Below are positions 8,906 to 17,787 of a stretch of DNA of 64,000 bases, piece by piece (the stretch's first letter is position 1; each line of letters begins with the position of its first letter). The stretch is from the NCBI RefSeq assembly GCF_958405655.1, contig NZ_CATYWO010000008.1, positions 1 to 64,000 of the forward strand, given 5' to 3'. This DNA comes from Ralstonia condita. GTDB lineage: Bacteria > Pseudomonadota > Gammaproteobacteria > Burkholderiales > Burkholderiaceae. Made by a program: the position numbers and the translations under genes. A model generated the notes under the pieces. That model worked only from the letters and a program-made list of their open reading frames with translations. It was not told where the DNA came from and searched no databases.

Positions 8906-8930
8906 AAGGGCGCCCGCGTGGCGCCCTTTT
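8906..8930 (+). terminator. Intrinsic terminator after the PepSY gene
   Basis: A 9-base stem AAGGGCGCC / GGCGCCCTT with a 5-base loop (CGCGT) runs into TTTT. It follows the stop at 8881 by 24 bases and precedes the convergent RpiR gene end. Confidence 0.85.
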
Positions 8931-8936
8931 GCTGGG

Positions 8937-9800
8937 CTACGGCCGATCGACGCTGCGCTCGGTCAGCAGCCGCTGGATGGCCCGCATGCGCGAGCGCACC
9001 ATTTCATCGCGGCGCTGCGCCACGCAGGTCATCAGGATTTCGATGACGGTGAGGTGCACGAGGTACGCCTCGGTGCCGACCCGCATCACCGCATCTTCCG
9101 GCACGTCCACCGTGAGCGCGATCTGCGCGCGCTCGGCCAGCGGCGTGCCCGCCTGGGTGATGGCGATCACGCACGCGCCCTGCTCGGCCGCATAGGCAAT
9201 CGACTCAAGCAGATACGGCATGCGCCCCACGTGCGAGAACGCCACCACAACGTCGGACGCGCCCAGCATGGCCGCCGACACGAGCTGCAAATGCGCATCG
9301 AAGTAAGCGTTGGACGCCAGCCCCAGCCGCATCAGCCGTGCCTGCATGTCGTTCGCCATGAACGATGAGGCCGCACCGGCCGCATAGCAATCGACGCGGC
9401 GCGCGCGTGCGATGCGCTCGGCGGCGGCGTCGACCTGCGTGCTGGACAGCGATTCGCGCAGCTTGGCCAGCGCCCGCGTGGCGCCATCGATGACCTTGCT
9501 CGCGACCAGCGCGGGAGGATCTGCCCGGCCGACATGGCCCGGCAGCGTCGGCTGCGCGTGCGCGAGTTCAGCGGCCAGCGTGGCCTTGAACTCGCGCAAG
9601 CCTTCAAAGCCGAGCGCTTGGCACATCCGCACGATGGTCGGCATCGACACGCCTGCGCGCACGGCCAGCGTCTCGACGGATTGCTCGAGCGACAGCTCCG
9701 GCGCTTCCAGGATCAACCGCGCCACGCCCCGCTGCGCCGGCGAGAGCGCGGGCAACTGGTCGCGCAGGGCGTTGAGCAGGGGAACGGAGAACGAAGGCAT
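8937..9800 (-). CDS. RpiR/MurR-family transcriptional regulator with SIS domain
   Basis: A 287-residue regulator. The N-terminal HTH_6 domain (residues about 5-80) includes QLPALSPAQRGVARLIL and the recognition segment VSMPTIVRMCQALGFEGLREF. The C-terminal SIS (sugar isomerase) domain at about 125-265 binds phosphosugars in this family (RRVDCYAAGAASSFMANDMQ, then GASDVVVAFSHVGRMPYLLE). ATG 9800 fits the canonical RpiR start; the frame stays open upstream without family resemblance. It diverges from a porin gene starting at 10088, a possible target. The effector sugar is unknown. Confidence 0.88.
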   Translation of the reverse strand: MPSFSVPLLNALRDQLPALSPAQRGVARLILEAPELSLEQSVETLAVRAGVSMPTIVRMCQALGFEGLREFKATLAAELAHAQPTLPGHVGRADPPALVASKVIDGATRALAKLRESLSSTQVDAAAERIARARRVDCYAAGAASSFMANDMQARLMRLGLASNAYFDAHLQLVSAAMLGASDVVVAFSHVGRMPYLLESIAYAAEQGACVIAITQAGTPLAERAQIALTVDVPEDAVMRVGTEAYLVHLTVIEILMTCVAQRRDEMVRSRMRAIQRLLTERSVDRP

Positions 9801-10087
9801 GGCGGGACGTGGGCGGCGAACGGAAATCAGCGTCGCCAGTGTAGCGGCAGCCCCGCGCCACGCCGCCTGCCCGAGGGAAAACCCCCAAGAATCTGTAAGC
9901 CCGCGGTTTACGCGCGATGCCTCTTCAGCGGGCAACGCTCCACCCTGCGCGACGTGTGCGGCGCTTTGCCGGTGCCTGCGTAACTTCAACCCTTACAGCG
10001 CAGACTTGCCTGAGAGTCGGCCCCCGAGCCAGGCCGGAAAACCCGTTCCGGCCGACACAACAGTCGTTACGACAACAAGGGAGCCAC

Positions 10088-11134
10088 ATGACCACTTCGA
10101 TCCGTTCCATTCCGTTATCGGCCGTTGCACTGTCGGCGCTGCTGGCCTGCGGGGCCGCGCACGCGCAATCCAGCGTCACGCTGTACGGCGTGATGGAAAC
10201 CGGCCTGCGCTACAGCACCAACAACGACGCCGACGGCCACGGCAAGGCCGAGATGGCGGGCGGCTACTACAGCGGCAGCCGCTTCGGCATTCGGGGCTCG
10301 GAAGACCTGGGCAACGGGCTGAAGGCCGTGTTCCACCTGGTCAGCGGTTTCGCGCCGGACACCGGCGTGGGCTCCACCAACGACATGGGACTGGGCGGCT
10401 ACAAGCCCACCACGCCCGCAACGTCGCGGCTGTTCGGGCGCCAGGCGTATGTCGGATTGGAAGGCGGGTTCGGGGCGCTCACGTTCGGACGGCAGGAGAA
10501 CCTCGTCTTCAACACGGCCGGCCAGTACGACGCGCTCTCCATCGGTAACCTCGGCGCAACGGCGTGGCACGTCACCGCCACCGGCGTGCGCATCGACAAC
10601 GCGGTCAAGTACGTGGGCGATTTCAACGGCTGGCGCCCGGGCGTGATGGTCGGCATGGGCGAGCAGGCGGGCGCGTTCTCTGCAGGCAACTACAGCGCGC
10701 TGTCGCTCAACTACGCCAGCGGCCCGTTCGCGTTCGGCGGCGCGTGGGAGCAGCAGAAAGACCTGCAATCGGTCGGCACCCGCACCTGGACCACCGGCGG
10801 CAGCGTACAGGTCGGCCCCGCCAAACTGATGCTCGGCTACATCAACTACCGCGACGGCACCCCCACCAAGAACGACCTCATCCTCGGCGGCGTGAAATAC
10901 GACTTCAGCGGCCAGTACAACCTCGTGGTCGGCGGCATGGCCACGCGCCAGCGCAACCCCGACGGCCTGCGCTACACCGCCTACGCGATCCTGAATTACG
11001 TGGTCAGCAAGCGCACGTGGCTGTACGTCGGCATGGACTACACCCACCAGAAAGACGCCGGCACCGTCCTGGCAGCCGCACTGCCGAAAGCCTCGCAGAC
11101 CGGCGTCATGGTCGGCATGCGCCACGGGTTCTAA
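10088..11134 (+). CDS. Gram-negative porin (Burkholderiales type)
   Basis: A 348-residue outer-membrane porin of the Porin_4/OmpC-like family. A signal peptide (SAVALSALLACGAAHA) is cut before QSSVTLYGVMETGLRY, the typical first strand of Burkholderiales porins. The blocks SRFGIRGSEDLGNGLKAVFH and LFGRQAYVGLEGGFGALTFG are also typical. It ends GVMVGMRHGF with a C-terminal Phe, the signal for BAM assembly. AAGGGAG upstream supports ATG 10088. The divergent RpiR regulator may control it. The 3' flank is a large inverted repeat that probably ends transcription. A paralogue lies at 47518-48672. Confidence 0.92.
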   Translation: MTTSIRSIPLSAVALSALLACGAAHAQSSVTLYGVMETGLRYSTNNDADGHGKAEMAGGYYSGSRFGIRGSEDLGNGLKAVFHLVSGFAPDTGVGSTNDMGLGGYKPTTPATSRLFGRQAYVGLEGGFGALTFGRQENLVFNTAGQYDALSIGNLGATAWHVTATGVRIDNAVKYVGDFNGWRPGVMVGMGEQAGAFSAGNYSALSLNYASGPFAFGGAWEQQKDLQSVGTRTWTTGGSVQVGPAKLMLGYINYRDGTPTKNDLILGGVKYDFSGQYNLVVGGMATRQRNPDGLRYTAYAILNYVVSKRTWLYVGMDYTHQKDAGTVLAAALPKASQTGVMVGMRHGF

Positions 11135-11197
11135 AACAAAGACACGGCCCGGGCGCCAAGACGTGCGCCCAGACGGTTTGGCCTTTGACTTTCCCTG

Positions 11198-11321
11198 CCC
11201 TAGATGGCGCCTTGAATTTCTGTTGCAGAGAGGAAAAAGGAAGGGAAACTGTCTGAGCGCAGCGAGTTTTTCCCTTCCCCTCTCTGCGACATAAATTCAA
11301 GGAGTCTTTCGCCATCTCGGG
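11198..11321. repeat. Large imperfect inverted repeat (long hairpin) between convergent genes
   Basis: Arms at 11198-11250 and 11265-11321 pair over most of their length. Matching blocks include AGATGGCG / CGCCATCT, CCTTGAATTT / AAATTCAAGG, GCAGAGAGG / CCTCTCTGC and GGAAGGGAAA / TTTCCCTTCC. The right arm carries an extra 7 bases. The 14-base loop region itself contains CTG...CAG. The element lies between the stops of the convergent porin and MscS genes, where it could end transcription from both sides. Its size and structure suggest a dispersed repeat rather than a simple terminator. Confidence 0.8.
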
Positions 11322-11335
11322 CGCGCCTTTCTTTG

Positions 11336-11367
11336 CTTACTTTCTTTGGCAAGACAAAGAAAGTGAG
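11336..11367. repeat. Second hairpin, 13-base-pair stem
   Basis: CTTACTTTCTTTG pairs with CAAAGAAAGTGAG (one G-T wobble) around the 6-base loop GCAAGA. It directly follows the larger inverted repeat at 11198-11321. From memory, this CTTTCTTTGCTTACTTTCTTTGG-like pattern (shown in part in the stem) recurs next to genes in many beta- and gamma-proteobacteria. That is unconfirmed here. Confidence 0.7.
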
Positions 11368-11411
11368 TCGGCCCCGGCAGGGGACGAAACCCCAGCAAAC
11401 CACCAACGCCC

Positions 11412-13670
11412 TTACGCCGGCGCAGCAGCAGGTGGCTCATTGGAAGAAGCCGAAGCCTCTTTCTCCGGCGCCACCCGCGCCATCCACTCCTCCAACGCCG
11501 CAGAAGTCCGCAACACCGTCCCCGGCGCCGCCAGCGGCACGCCCGCCTTGTCGAACGCATCCTTGAGCACAACGTTGAACGCCCGCAACACATCCGCCTG
11601 CTTCTGCGGACGCGTCTTGAACCGCCCCTTGACGATCATCGCGCCACCTTCAAAGCGGTCCAGCCCAAAGATTTCCGCACCGCCGAGCAACGTGTAGCCA
11701 AAGCGCGGCTCACCTGCAATCTGGTCAGCCGCAGCGCGCACGAGATCGATCGCCTGCTGCGGTTCGGCCTCCATCGCCACCCGCACTTCAAAGTCGGCAA
11801 ACGAGTAATCGCGCGAGAGATTGCGCACCGTCTTGATCTGGCTGAACGGAATCGACAGCACCGCGCCGGTGCCATCGCGCAGCCGCACCGTGCGGATGGT
11901 CAGGTTGATGACGGAGCCCGTGGCGACCCCCACGTCCACCGTATCGCCCACGCTGATGGTGTCTTCCATCAGGATGAAGATGCCAGTAATCAAGTCCTGT
12001 GCGAGCGACTGCGCGCCAAAACCCACCGCCAGGCCCACCACGCCGGCGCCGGCCACGAGCGGGGTCACATTCACGCCCAGGTTGGCCAGCACGCCAATAC
12101 TGGCCGTCACCACCAGCGTCACCTTCAGGCCATTGCGCAGCAGCGGCAGGATCGTCAGCGCGCGAGTACTGGGCTGGGTGCGCGAGTTGGCGGGTGTGAG
12201 GGCCTGCAGGATCGCCGTATCGAGCAGGATCCACACGAGCCAGGTCGTGAAGACGGTGCTGATCAGGCCCGCCATCGCATCGGCAATGCGCCGCCCGTTG
12301 ACCGAGCTGTGCGCCACGTCGATCAGCGTGTGCCCCCACACGCGCAGCACCAGCTCGACGAACACGATCCAGATGCCGAGCTGCACGAGCGCGGTGAAGA
12401 ATTGCTTGAGCCGCTCCACGTAGGGCGAACTGCGCGTGAGCCGCAGGCGCATCCGCCAGCTTGCGCGCGGCCGCACGACCGTGGTCAGGAAGAACGCCGC
12501 CACCAGCAATAGCGACGTCATCACGGCGCGGCGCGAGACCACGTCTACGTTGTCGGGCATGGTGGCGGTGGCCAACATCGTCACGCCTGCCAGCACGACC
12601 ACCGGCACCGGCCACAGCGCGGCGATCAGGCGGCGGATCTGGTTGCCGGCGTGCTCGCCCCGGCGCAGCTCGAGCGGCCGATTGGCGATAAGCTGACCAA
12701 CTGGCCGGCGTGCCCAGAGCGCCCCCACCGCCAGCATCAACGACGACACCGCGTTGCACACCGTGGCGAGCAACAGGCTGAGCGGCCCGCCCAGCACCAG
12801 CGCGACGCGCGGGTCTACCAGCGCATCGCCGCAGGCCCCCAGGCTGGCAGCCAGGAAGATGGGCCACATGCCGCGCCTGAGCAGGTACTCCACCGCGACG
12901 CGCCGATGCGCGCTGCCGGCAAACAATGAGAAGAGCATCGCCACGCCCGCAGTGATGATCGCGCCCCACACGATGGCATAGGCCAGCACCACGGCCAGCA
13001 CGAAGCCCGGCGTGGCCGTGTGCCCGAGCCGGATCAACACGGCAAACGACACAGCCCACGGACCGATCTTGCGCAACGCATCGACAAACAGCATGCGCGT
13101 GGTCGGATGCGGCCCAAGGCTCGCACTGAGCCCGAACAGGCGGCGCATCAGCGCACCCAGGCCAAGCAGGCCGGCGGCAATCATGGCCCAGATGCCAACC
13201 GTACGCGCGAAATCTGCGACAAGGCGCTGCCCCGCCCCGGCGGCAAGCAACAGACCGGCGTTACCGCTGGCGGCCTCGAGGCGTCGCAGCCAGTACCGCG
13301 GCGCGCCCGCCTCGACATCCGCCTGGACCGAACCGCTCTCGATGAGGGACGCCACGGCCCCCAGCAAGCCGGGTGCCTGTGCTGACTGCACGGTCTGCTG
13401 CGCAGCCACCCCATCGCGCAGCTGTTTCAGTTCGCTGACAAGCGCGCCGCGCTCCTGATCGTTGTCGAGCAGCGTGATGACCGCGTCGAGGGATTGGCGC
13501 GTCTGCGCCGGCGTTGCCGCAGGCGCAGACGCGCCCGAGGTGGACGGCGACATCCCCGCCAGCTTGGCGAACGACACGGGCGCGGCATCGGCAACATGAC
13601 CCGCACCTGCCAGCAGCAGGAACAGCGCGATCGGCCACAGCCGCATCCGGAAAAAGGAATGAGTACGCAT
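11412..13670 (-). CDS. Large MscS-family mechanosensitive channel
   Basis: A 752-residue inner-membrane protein. It has a signal peptide (LWPIALFLLLAGAGHVADA), a periplasmic N-terminal region of about 150 residues, about nine further hydrophobic segments, then the MscS pore and vestibule at about 520-720. The pore-helix pattern is GVVGLAVGFGAQSLAQDLI; after it come GIFILMEDTISVGD and GTVRLRDGTG-like text (TIRTVRLRDGTG). Length and layout resemble YbiO/MscM-type channels rather than the 286-residue MscS. ATG 13670 is chosen because a signal peptide follows directly. It releases solutes on hypo-osmotic shock in this family. It lies 67 bases downstream of an MFS gene on the same strand, so co-transcription is possible. 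Confidence 0.85.
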   Translation of the reverse strand: MRTHSFFRMRLWPIALFLLLAGAGHVADAAPVSFAKLAGMSPSTSGASAPAATPAQTRQSLDAVITLLDNDQERGALVSELKQLRDGVAAQQTVQSAQAPGLLGAVASLIESGSVQADVEAGAPRYWLRRLEAASGNAGLLLAAGAGQRLVADFARTVGIWAMIAAGLLGLGALMRRLFGLSASLGPHPTTRMLFVDALRKIGPWAVSFAVLIRLGHTATPGFVLAVVLAYAIVWGAIITAGVAMLFSLFAGSAHRRVAVEYLLRRGMWPIFLAASLGACGDALVDPRVALVLGGPLSLLLATVCNAVSSLMLAVGALWARRPVGQLIANRPLELRRGEHAGNQIRRLIAALWPVPVVVLAGVTMLATATMPDNVDVVSRRAVMTSLLLVAAFFLTTVVRPRASWRMRLRLTRSSPYVERLKQFFTALVQLGIWIVFVELVLRVWGHTLIDVAHSSVNGRRIADAMAGLISTVFTTWLVWILLDTAILQALTPANSRTQPSTRALTILPLLRNGLKVTLVVTASIGVLANLGVNVTPLVAGAGVVGLAVGFGAQSLAQDLITGIFILMEDTISVGDTVDVGVATGSVINLTIRTVRLRDGTGAVLSIPFSQIKTVRNLSRDYSFADFEVRVAMEAEPQQAIDLVRAAADQIAGEPRFGYTLLGGAEIFGLDRFEGGAMIVKGRFKTRPQKQADVLRAFNVVLKDAFDKAGVPLAAPGTVLRTSAALEEWMARVAPEKEASASSNEPPAAAPA

Positions 13671-13737
13671 GACGGGAAAGGCGATCCGTGCAGAGAACGA
13701 CCACGGCACGATACGCGAATTCCCGGCGCAGACAACC

Positions 13738-15015
13738 TCAGCGCTTGGCGCCGGGCGGCAGCGGCACACGGCGCCACAGCCACGCCGCCGTGGCGAGGGC
13801 ACACGCCATGCACGCCGTGACGATGCCGACCACACCGGGCCAGCCCCACGGCGCGTACAGCTTGCCGCCGGTCGTGCCGATCAGGCTGGAGCCCAGGTAA
13901 TACGCCAGCAGGTACAGCGCCGCGGCCTGCCCCTTCGCGCGCTGTGCGCGGCGCCCCACCCAGCCGCTCGCCACGGCATGCGCGCCGAAGAACCCGAAGG
14001 TCAGCAGTGCGACGCCGCCAATCACCAGCGCCAGGGGCGTGGCAAGGGTGAGCAGCACACCCGCCGACATCAGCGCGGTACCGGCAAGCAACATCCGGCC
14101 CCGGCCATGGCGATCGGCCAACCGGCCAAACCAGGCGGAGGCGCCGATGCCCACGAGATACACCATGAAGATGCCGCCCACCGCCGTCTGGCTGAGCCCG
14201 TACGGCGCATCCAGCAGGTGGAAGCTCGCGTAGTTGTAGATCGTGACGAAGCCGCCCATCAGCAGGAAGCCCATGGCGAACAGCGCGCGCAGGCCGGGCT
14301 CGCGCAGGTGCATGCCCAGCGTGTCGAGGAGATCGCCCGGCGCCACGCCCTTGCGCGGCACGAAGCGGCGCGACGGCGGCAGCAGCCAGAGGAACGCCAG
14401 CGCCGCCAGCAGGCCCAGCGCGCCCGTAAAACCCATGGCAGCCCGCCAGCCAAAGTGATCGGCCACGGCGCCGGTCAGCACGCGGCCGGCCATGCCGCCG
14501 AATGCGGTACCGCCGATATACAGCCCCATGGCCAGACCCAGGCCCTGCGGATGCACCTCTTCGGCCAGGTAGGCCATGGCCACCGCCGGCACGCCGCCCA
14601 AAGCGATGCCAAGCATGGCCCGCGTCAGCAGCAGGCCGTGCCAACCCGGCAGCACCGCCGCGGCCAGCGTCAGCCCAGACGACAGCACCAGCGACACGCC
14701 CATCAGCGTCTTGCGATGGACCGACTCCGAGAGCAGTCCCGCAAACAGGATCGCAAACGCCAGCAGCATGGTGGACACCGACAGCACGAGGCTCGTCTGC
14801 GCGGGCGACAGACCAAAATCACGCGCCAGGAGGGGCATCAGCGGCTGCACGCAGTACAGCAGCGAGAAGGTCGAGAACCCTGCCGCAAACAGCGCAAGGT
14901 TGGCGCGCAGATAGCCGGGATGCCCGCGCACCAGCCAGCGGGAAGGATCGGCAGGTTCGGCGGCGATTGGCGTGGGAACAGGCGCAGCGGATGCGCTGGA
15001 AGGTTGGGCGTTCAC
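13738..15015 (-). CDS. MFS transporter, YnfM-like
   Basis: A 425-residue carrier with 12 hydrophobic segments. FSTFSLLYCVQPLMPLLARD near residue 48 is characteristic of the YnfM/CynX-like group. HRKTLMG and GRLADRHGRGRML are the loop motifs, and GTTGGKLYAPWGWPGVV lies near the end. It diverges from a GST gene at 15136, a pairing that can reflect shared control, but the substrate is unknown. The N-terminal 30 residues are Pro/Ala/Ser-rich and cytoplasmic. Confidence 0.85.
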   Translation of the reverse strand: MNAQPSSASAAPVPTPIAAEPADPSRWLVRGHPGYLRANLALFAAGFSTFSLLYCVQPLMPLLARDFGLSPAQTSLVLSVSTMLLAFAILFAGLLSESVHRKTLMGVSLVLSSGLTLAAAVLPGWHGLLLTRAMLGIALGGVPAVAMAYLAEEVHPQGLGLAMGLYIGGTAFGGMAGRVLTGAVADHFGWRAAMGFTGALGLLAALAFLWLLPPSRRFVPRKGVAPGDLLDTLGMHLREPGLRALFAMGFLLMGGFVTIYNYASFHLLDAPYGLSQTAVGGIFMVYLVGIGASAWFGRLADRHGRGRMLLAGTALMSAGVLLTLATPLALVIGGVALLTFGFFGAHAVASGWVGRRAQRAKGQAAALYLLAYYLGSSLIGTTGGKLYAPWGWPGVVGIVTACMACALATAAWLWRRVPLPPGAKR

Positions 15016-15135
15016 GGCTGGCGAATCAGAGGCAACCGCCTATTATCGATCGCAGCCACCTTTTCTGCTGCGATGCACGCGCCGTGCGGGGCAGCCTTGG
15101 CACCGCGGCACAACCTGCTCAATTCGGCCCCGATC

Positions 15136-15852
15136 ATGGAAACCACACTCTATTACTGGCCTGAAATCCAGGGCCGCGGCGAGTTCGTCCGCCTGGCACT
15201 CGAACACGCCGCCGTGCCCTACACCGACCTCGGCCGCCAGGACGAAGCCGCGATCGAAGCGTTTCTGGACGATGCCGGTATCGCCACGCCGCCGTTTGCA
15301 CCGCCGTTTCTGGTGGTCGGCACGATGGTGATTCCGCAGACGGCGAACATCCTGCTGTATCTGGGCCAGCACTATGGCCTCGCACCGCAGGACGAGGCCG
15401 GTGGTCTCTGGACGCACAGCCTGCAACTCACGGTGGCCGATTTCGTGGTCGAGATACACGACACGCACCACCCCATCGCCTCGGGCGAATATTACGAAGA
15501 CCAGCGGACCGAGGCGCTGCGTCGCGCACAGGATTTCCTCACGCACCGCGCGCCCAAGTTCCTCCGCTACTTCGAGCACGTGCTTGACCGCAACCCTGCG
15601 GGGCCAGCCTGGGCCGTGCGCGATGCGCTGACGTATGTGGACCTGTCGCTGTTCCAGATCGTGGCCGGGCTGCGCTACGCGTTCCCTCGCCACATGCAGC
15701 GCTACGAGCATGAGCTGCCGCACCTCGTCGCGCTGCACGATCGCGTGGCCGCGCTGCCGAACATCGCGGCGTATCTGCGATCGCCACGACGCATTCCGTT
15801 CAGCACGCTGGGTATCTTCCGCCACTATCCGGAGCTCGACGCCCTGACGTAG
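15136..15852 (+). CDS. Glutathione S-transferase family protein
   Basis: A 238-residue GST-like protein. The thioredoxin-fold N-domain (residues 1-80) starts METTLYYWPEIQGRGEFVRL, a Sigma/Alpha-like start with Tyr7 and Tyr8 as candidate catalytic residues. IPQTANILLYLGQHYGL supplies the cis-Pro/TAN segment that binds the gamma-glutamyl part of glutathione. The C-terminal helical domain contains AVRDALTYVDLSLFQIVAGL. I chose ATG 15136 because GST homology starts there; the long upstream open frame is antisense to the MFS gene. Cytoplasmic; the electrophilic substrate is unknown. Confidence 0.88.
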   Translation: METTLYYWPEIQGRGEFVRLALEHAAVPYTDLGRQDEAAIEAFLDDAGIATPPFAPPFLVVGTMVIPQTANILLYLGQHYGLAPQDEAGGLWTHSLQLTVADFVVEIHDTHHPIASGEYYEDQRTEALRRAQDFLTHRAPKFLRYFEHVLDRNPAGPAWAVRDALTYVDLSLFQIVAGLRYAFPRHMQRYEHELPHLVALHDRVAALPNIAAYLRSPRRIPFSTLGIFRHYPELDALT

Positions 15853-15887
15853 CGTCACCCCGTACCACGGCCGGCGCGGCTGCCGTG

Positions 15888-16277
15888 CTAGGCTGCCATG
15901 GGTGCGGCGGGCAGTCGGTGCCGCACGTCTTCCAGCGCTTCAGGCCAGCGTTCGATGGCCGCCAGATCGTGGATGTCCTGCAGATCGATCAGCAGTTCCA
16001 CCACGCGGTCGTCGTCGACATTGACGCCCGAGCAGCGCAGCGCACGCGCGAGCAGATCGTCGCTCGGCACACGCAGCAGGCTCACGCCCAGCCGCTCGAT
16101 GGCACCGCAGTAGAACGCATCGTCGATGAGGATGCCGACGCCGCAGCGGCGGTTGTCGAGGCCGCGGTAGCGCGGCTCGCCGTCGGCGTCTTCGGAGCGG
16201 CATTGCTGCGCGAGCAGGTGCGCGCGCACGCGTTCAAAAATGTCCTCGATGTCGAGGAACGTCCCCTTCCCTTCCAT
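15888..16277 (-). CDS. Conserved hypothetical protein, paralogue of the 16320-16742 gene
   Basis: A 129-residue unknown protein. Key pattern: YRGLDNRRCGVGILIDDAFY, then LIDLQDIHDLAAIERWPEAL. The same order (Y-x-G...R-C-x-x-G-x-L-I...; L-x-x-L-Q-x-x-H-D...W) occurs in the next gene upstream. The two are therefore paralogues of a family with a single conserved Cys-Gly and an LQ-x-x-HD motif, with no activity known to me. ATG 16277 is preferred over GTG 16286 because GAAGGTGA lies 6 bases before it. It is the last gene of a leftward cluster, 42 bases after its paralogue. Confidence 0.7.
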   Translation of the reverse strand: MEGKGTFLDIEDIFERVRAHLLAQQCRSEDADGEPRYRGLDNRRCGVGILIDDAFYCGAIERLGVSLLRVPSDDLLARALRCSGVNVDDDRVVELLIDLQDIHDLAAIERWPEALEDVRHRLPAAPMAA

Positions 16278-16319
16278 GGGCGTCACCTTCTGTGTGGTGA
16301 TCTGCGACCGACCCTGCGG

Positions 16320-16742
16320 TCAGAATGTATCGACAACCGCGCCGTTCAAGCCGAACTGGCGCGCGATCGACTGCAGGCGCTCTTTCCACTCCCACGTGCC
16401 GAACACGTCGTGGGCGTTCTGCAGCTTGGAGAGCAGCTCCACGGTGTCGCGATCGTCCACGTCGATGCGGGCCTTCTTCAGGGCCCGGCGCAGCGCGACA
16501 ACGCCGGCGTCCATGTAGCGCGGGATCTCGTTGGTCGGCTTGAGGATGTAGCGCACCGGCACACTTTCCATCGACGTCGTGTAGTCCCGCACGCCGATCA
16601 GGTTGCCGATGGGGCAGCAGCGGCCGCCCTGGCCGTGGTACGCCGCGCCGCCGCGCGGCAGGATGGCCGCACCGCCCTGGCCGAACAGGTGGCGCACGGC
16701 GCCATCGTAGATTTCTTGTTTGCTGAGATATTGCGTCTTCAT
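16320..16742 (-). CDS. Conserved hypothetical protein, paralogue of the 15888-16277 gene
   Basis: A 140-residue unknown protein with a strong GGGGAAAG ribosome-binding site before ATG 16742. It opens MKTQYLSKQEIYDGAVRHLF. It carries AAYHGQGGRCCPIGNLIG (Cys pair, near residue 40) and LLSKLQNAHDVFGTWEWKE (near residue 110). These match the C-x-[VI]-G-x-L-I and LQ-x-x-HD signatures of its neighbour. The acidic VDVDDRDTVEL segment parallels GVNVDDDRVVEL in the paralogue. The conserved Cys, His and Asp could form a metal or catalytic site, but that is a guess. The protein is predicted soluble with no signal peptide. Confidence 0.72.
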   Translation of the reverse strand: MKTQYLSKQEIYDGAVRHLFGQGGAAILPRGGAAYHGQGGRCCPIGNLIGVRDYTTSMESVPVRYILKPTNEIPRYMDAGVVALRRALKKARIDVDDRDTVELLSKLQNAHDVFGTWEWKERLQSIARQFGLNGAVVDTF

Positions 16743-17066
16743 GTTCTTTCCCCTGACCCCGGTACCCGCATACGTCGCCGATTCGATCCGTTCAACTTCC
16801 GGTCTGACGTTGCGCGACAGGCCATCCGTGCGACCTATCTTGGTTCAGGATGCACCAGAACCATGGGCCGAAAAAGCACGGGAATGTAAGTCATTTTTAC
16901 CGTTTGCTTTTTGGCAACGGATTGCCCGCAAAGGTGCGCCAGACAACGCTTTGCAGGTGCTTCACGGACCACGCGCCAGAGGCGTTTTTCAGCGGCGTGA
17001 CGCGCCTTCGCAACACGGTGTGCGCATGCCTGCCCGCACGTGGCGCCTGCGTCGTAGGCGCGCCGC
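16743..17066. other. Gene-free stretch in the small-gene cluster
   Basis: About 320 bases with no convincing frame. It holds the upstream region of the leftward 16742 gene and the 3' flank of the gene at 17067. No hairpin with a T-tract is obvious. Confidence 0.4.
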
Positions 17067-17294
17067 TTACATCCCGATGGTCTGGTCTGCGTGACCGAGG
17101 CAGAAGCCGCGATGGTCGTGATGTGCGCACATCGGCATCACTTCGTAGCCCGCCGCGCGCAGCAGCACCGCGCGCACCGCGACTTCCGCCGGAGGCAATG
17201 GCTGCCCCGTGCCTTGCTCACGCACCAGCCGGCCCAGCTCGGCAAACGGCTGGCGCAGCAGATGTTCCAGATCCAGCGAACCGCAGTACCGCAT
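17067..17294 (-). CDS. Small hypothetical protein with Cys/His-rich C-terminus
   Basis: A 75-residue unknown protein from ATG 17294 (MRYCGSLDLEHLLRQPFAEL). The C-terminus reads MCAHHDHRGFCLGHA, a cluster of two Cys and four His that could bind a metal. The frame is open further upstream (to 17399) and includes C-x-x-C-x-x-C (CDACTGC), but that part overlaps the preceding gene. A longer product with a non-ATG start is possible. It belongs to the leftward cluster 15888-17550. I do not recognise the family. Confidence 0.5.
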   Translation of the reverse strand: MRYCGSLDLEHLLRQPFAELGRLVREQGTGQPLPPAEVAVRAVLLRAAGYEVMPMCAHHDHRGFCLGHADQTIGM

Positions 17295-17340
17295 CACATC
17301 ACCTACCAGGAAGAACTCGTCGCGGCATCCGGTGCACGCG

Positions 17341-17550
17341 TCACATCGATTCGTCGGCCAACTCGGGCGACACGACCAGCGTCCGGCGCACGCGCGCATA
17401 GGCAGCTCGCTGCGCCCAGACGGCGTCTGTCAACGCGGCGATGAGCACGTCGTGCGACAGGCTCTGCGGTACCGCGCCAAGCTGCGCCTGCACGGTATGG
17501 AGAGCCTCCTTCACTTCGCTGCGCCATCGGGCGTCGAGTCGCTGGGTCAT
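17341..17550 (-). CDS. Small hypothetical protein
   Basis: A 69-residue unknown protein from ATG 17550 (MTQRLDARWRSEVKEALHTV), mostly helical in appearance, ending SPELADESM. An in-frame ATG at 17715 would add 55 residues of Pro/Gly-rich text that looks non-coding, so the shorter start is preferred. It is the first gene of a leftward four-gene cluster of unknowns and is transcribed away from the secreted-protein gene at 17788. No function can be assigned. Confidence 0.5.
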   Translation of the reverse strand: MTQRLDARWRSEVKEALHTVQAQLGAVPQSLSHDVLIAALTDAVWAQRAAYARVRRTLVVSPELADESM

Positions 17551-17787
17551 GTTGTGGTCGCTCTGCTGGATCAGGCACGGTGGATCGGCAGGCTCGTGCC
17601 CGCTCTGGCCGTGCTGGGAAGGGTTCGGCGGAGTGACTCCGCGCTTGCCCATGAATACGGCAGGCGCAGCCGAAACTTGACTGCCACCACCGGGGGCGGA
17701 CACACGGGGCTCCACCGGATGGACTCGCCCATTCGCGGCGCAACTTCGGCGCGCTCACCGGGCCCAATCGGTTCCGGAACTGCCTCG

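Noticed and set aside
13669..15135. Long forward open frame running into the GST gene
   Set aside because: It is antisense to the MFS gene and has no family resemblance. GST homology begins only at ATG 15136.
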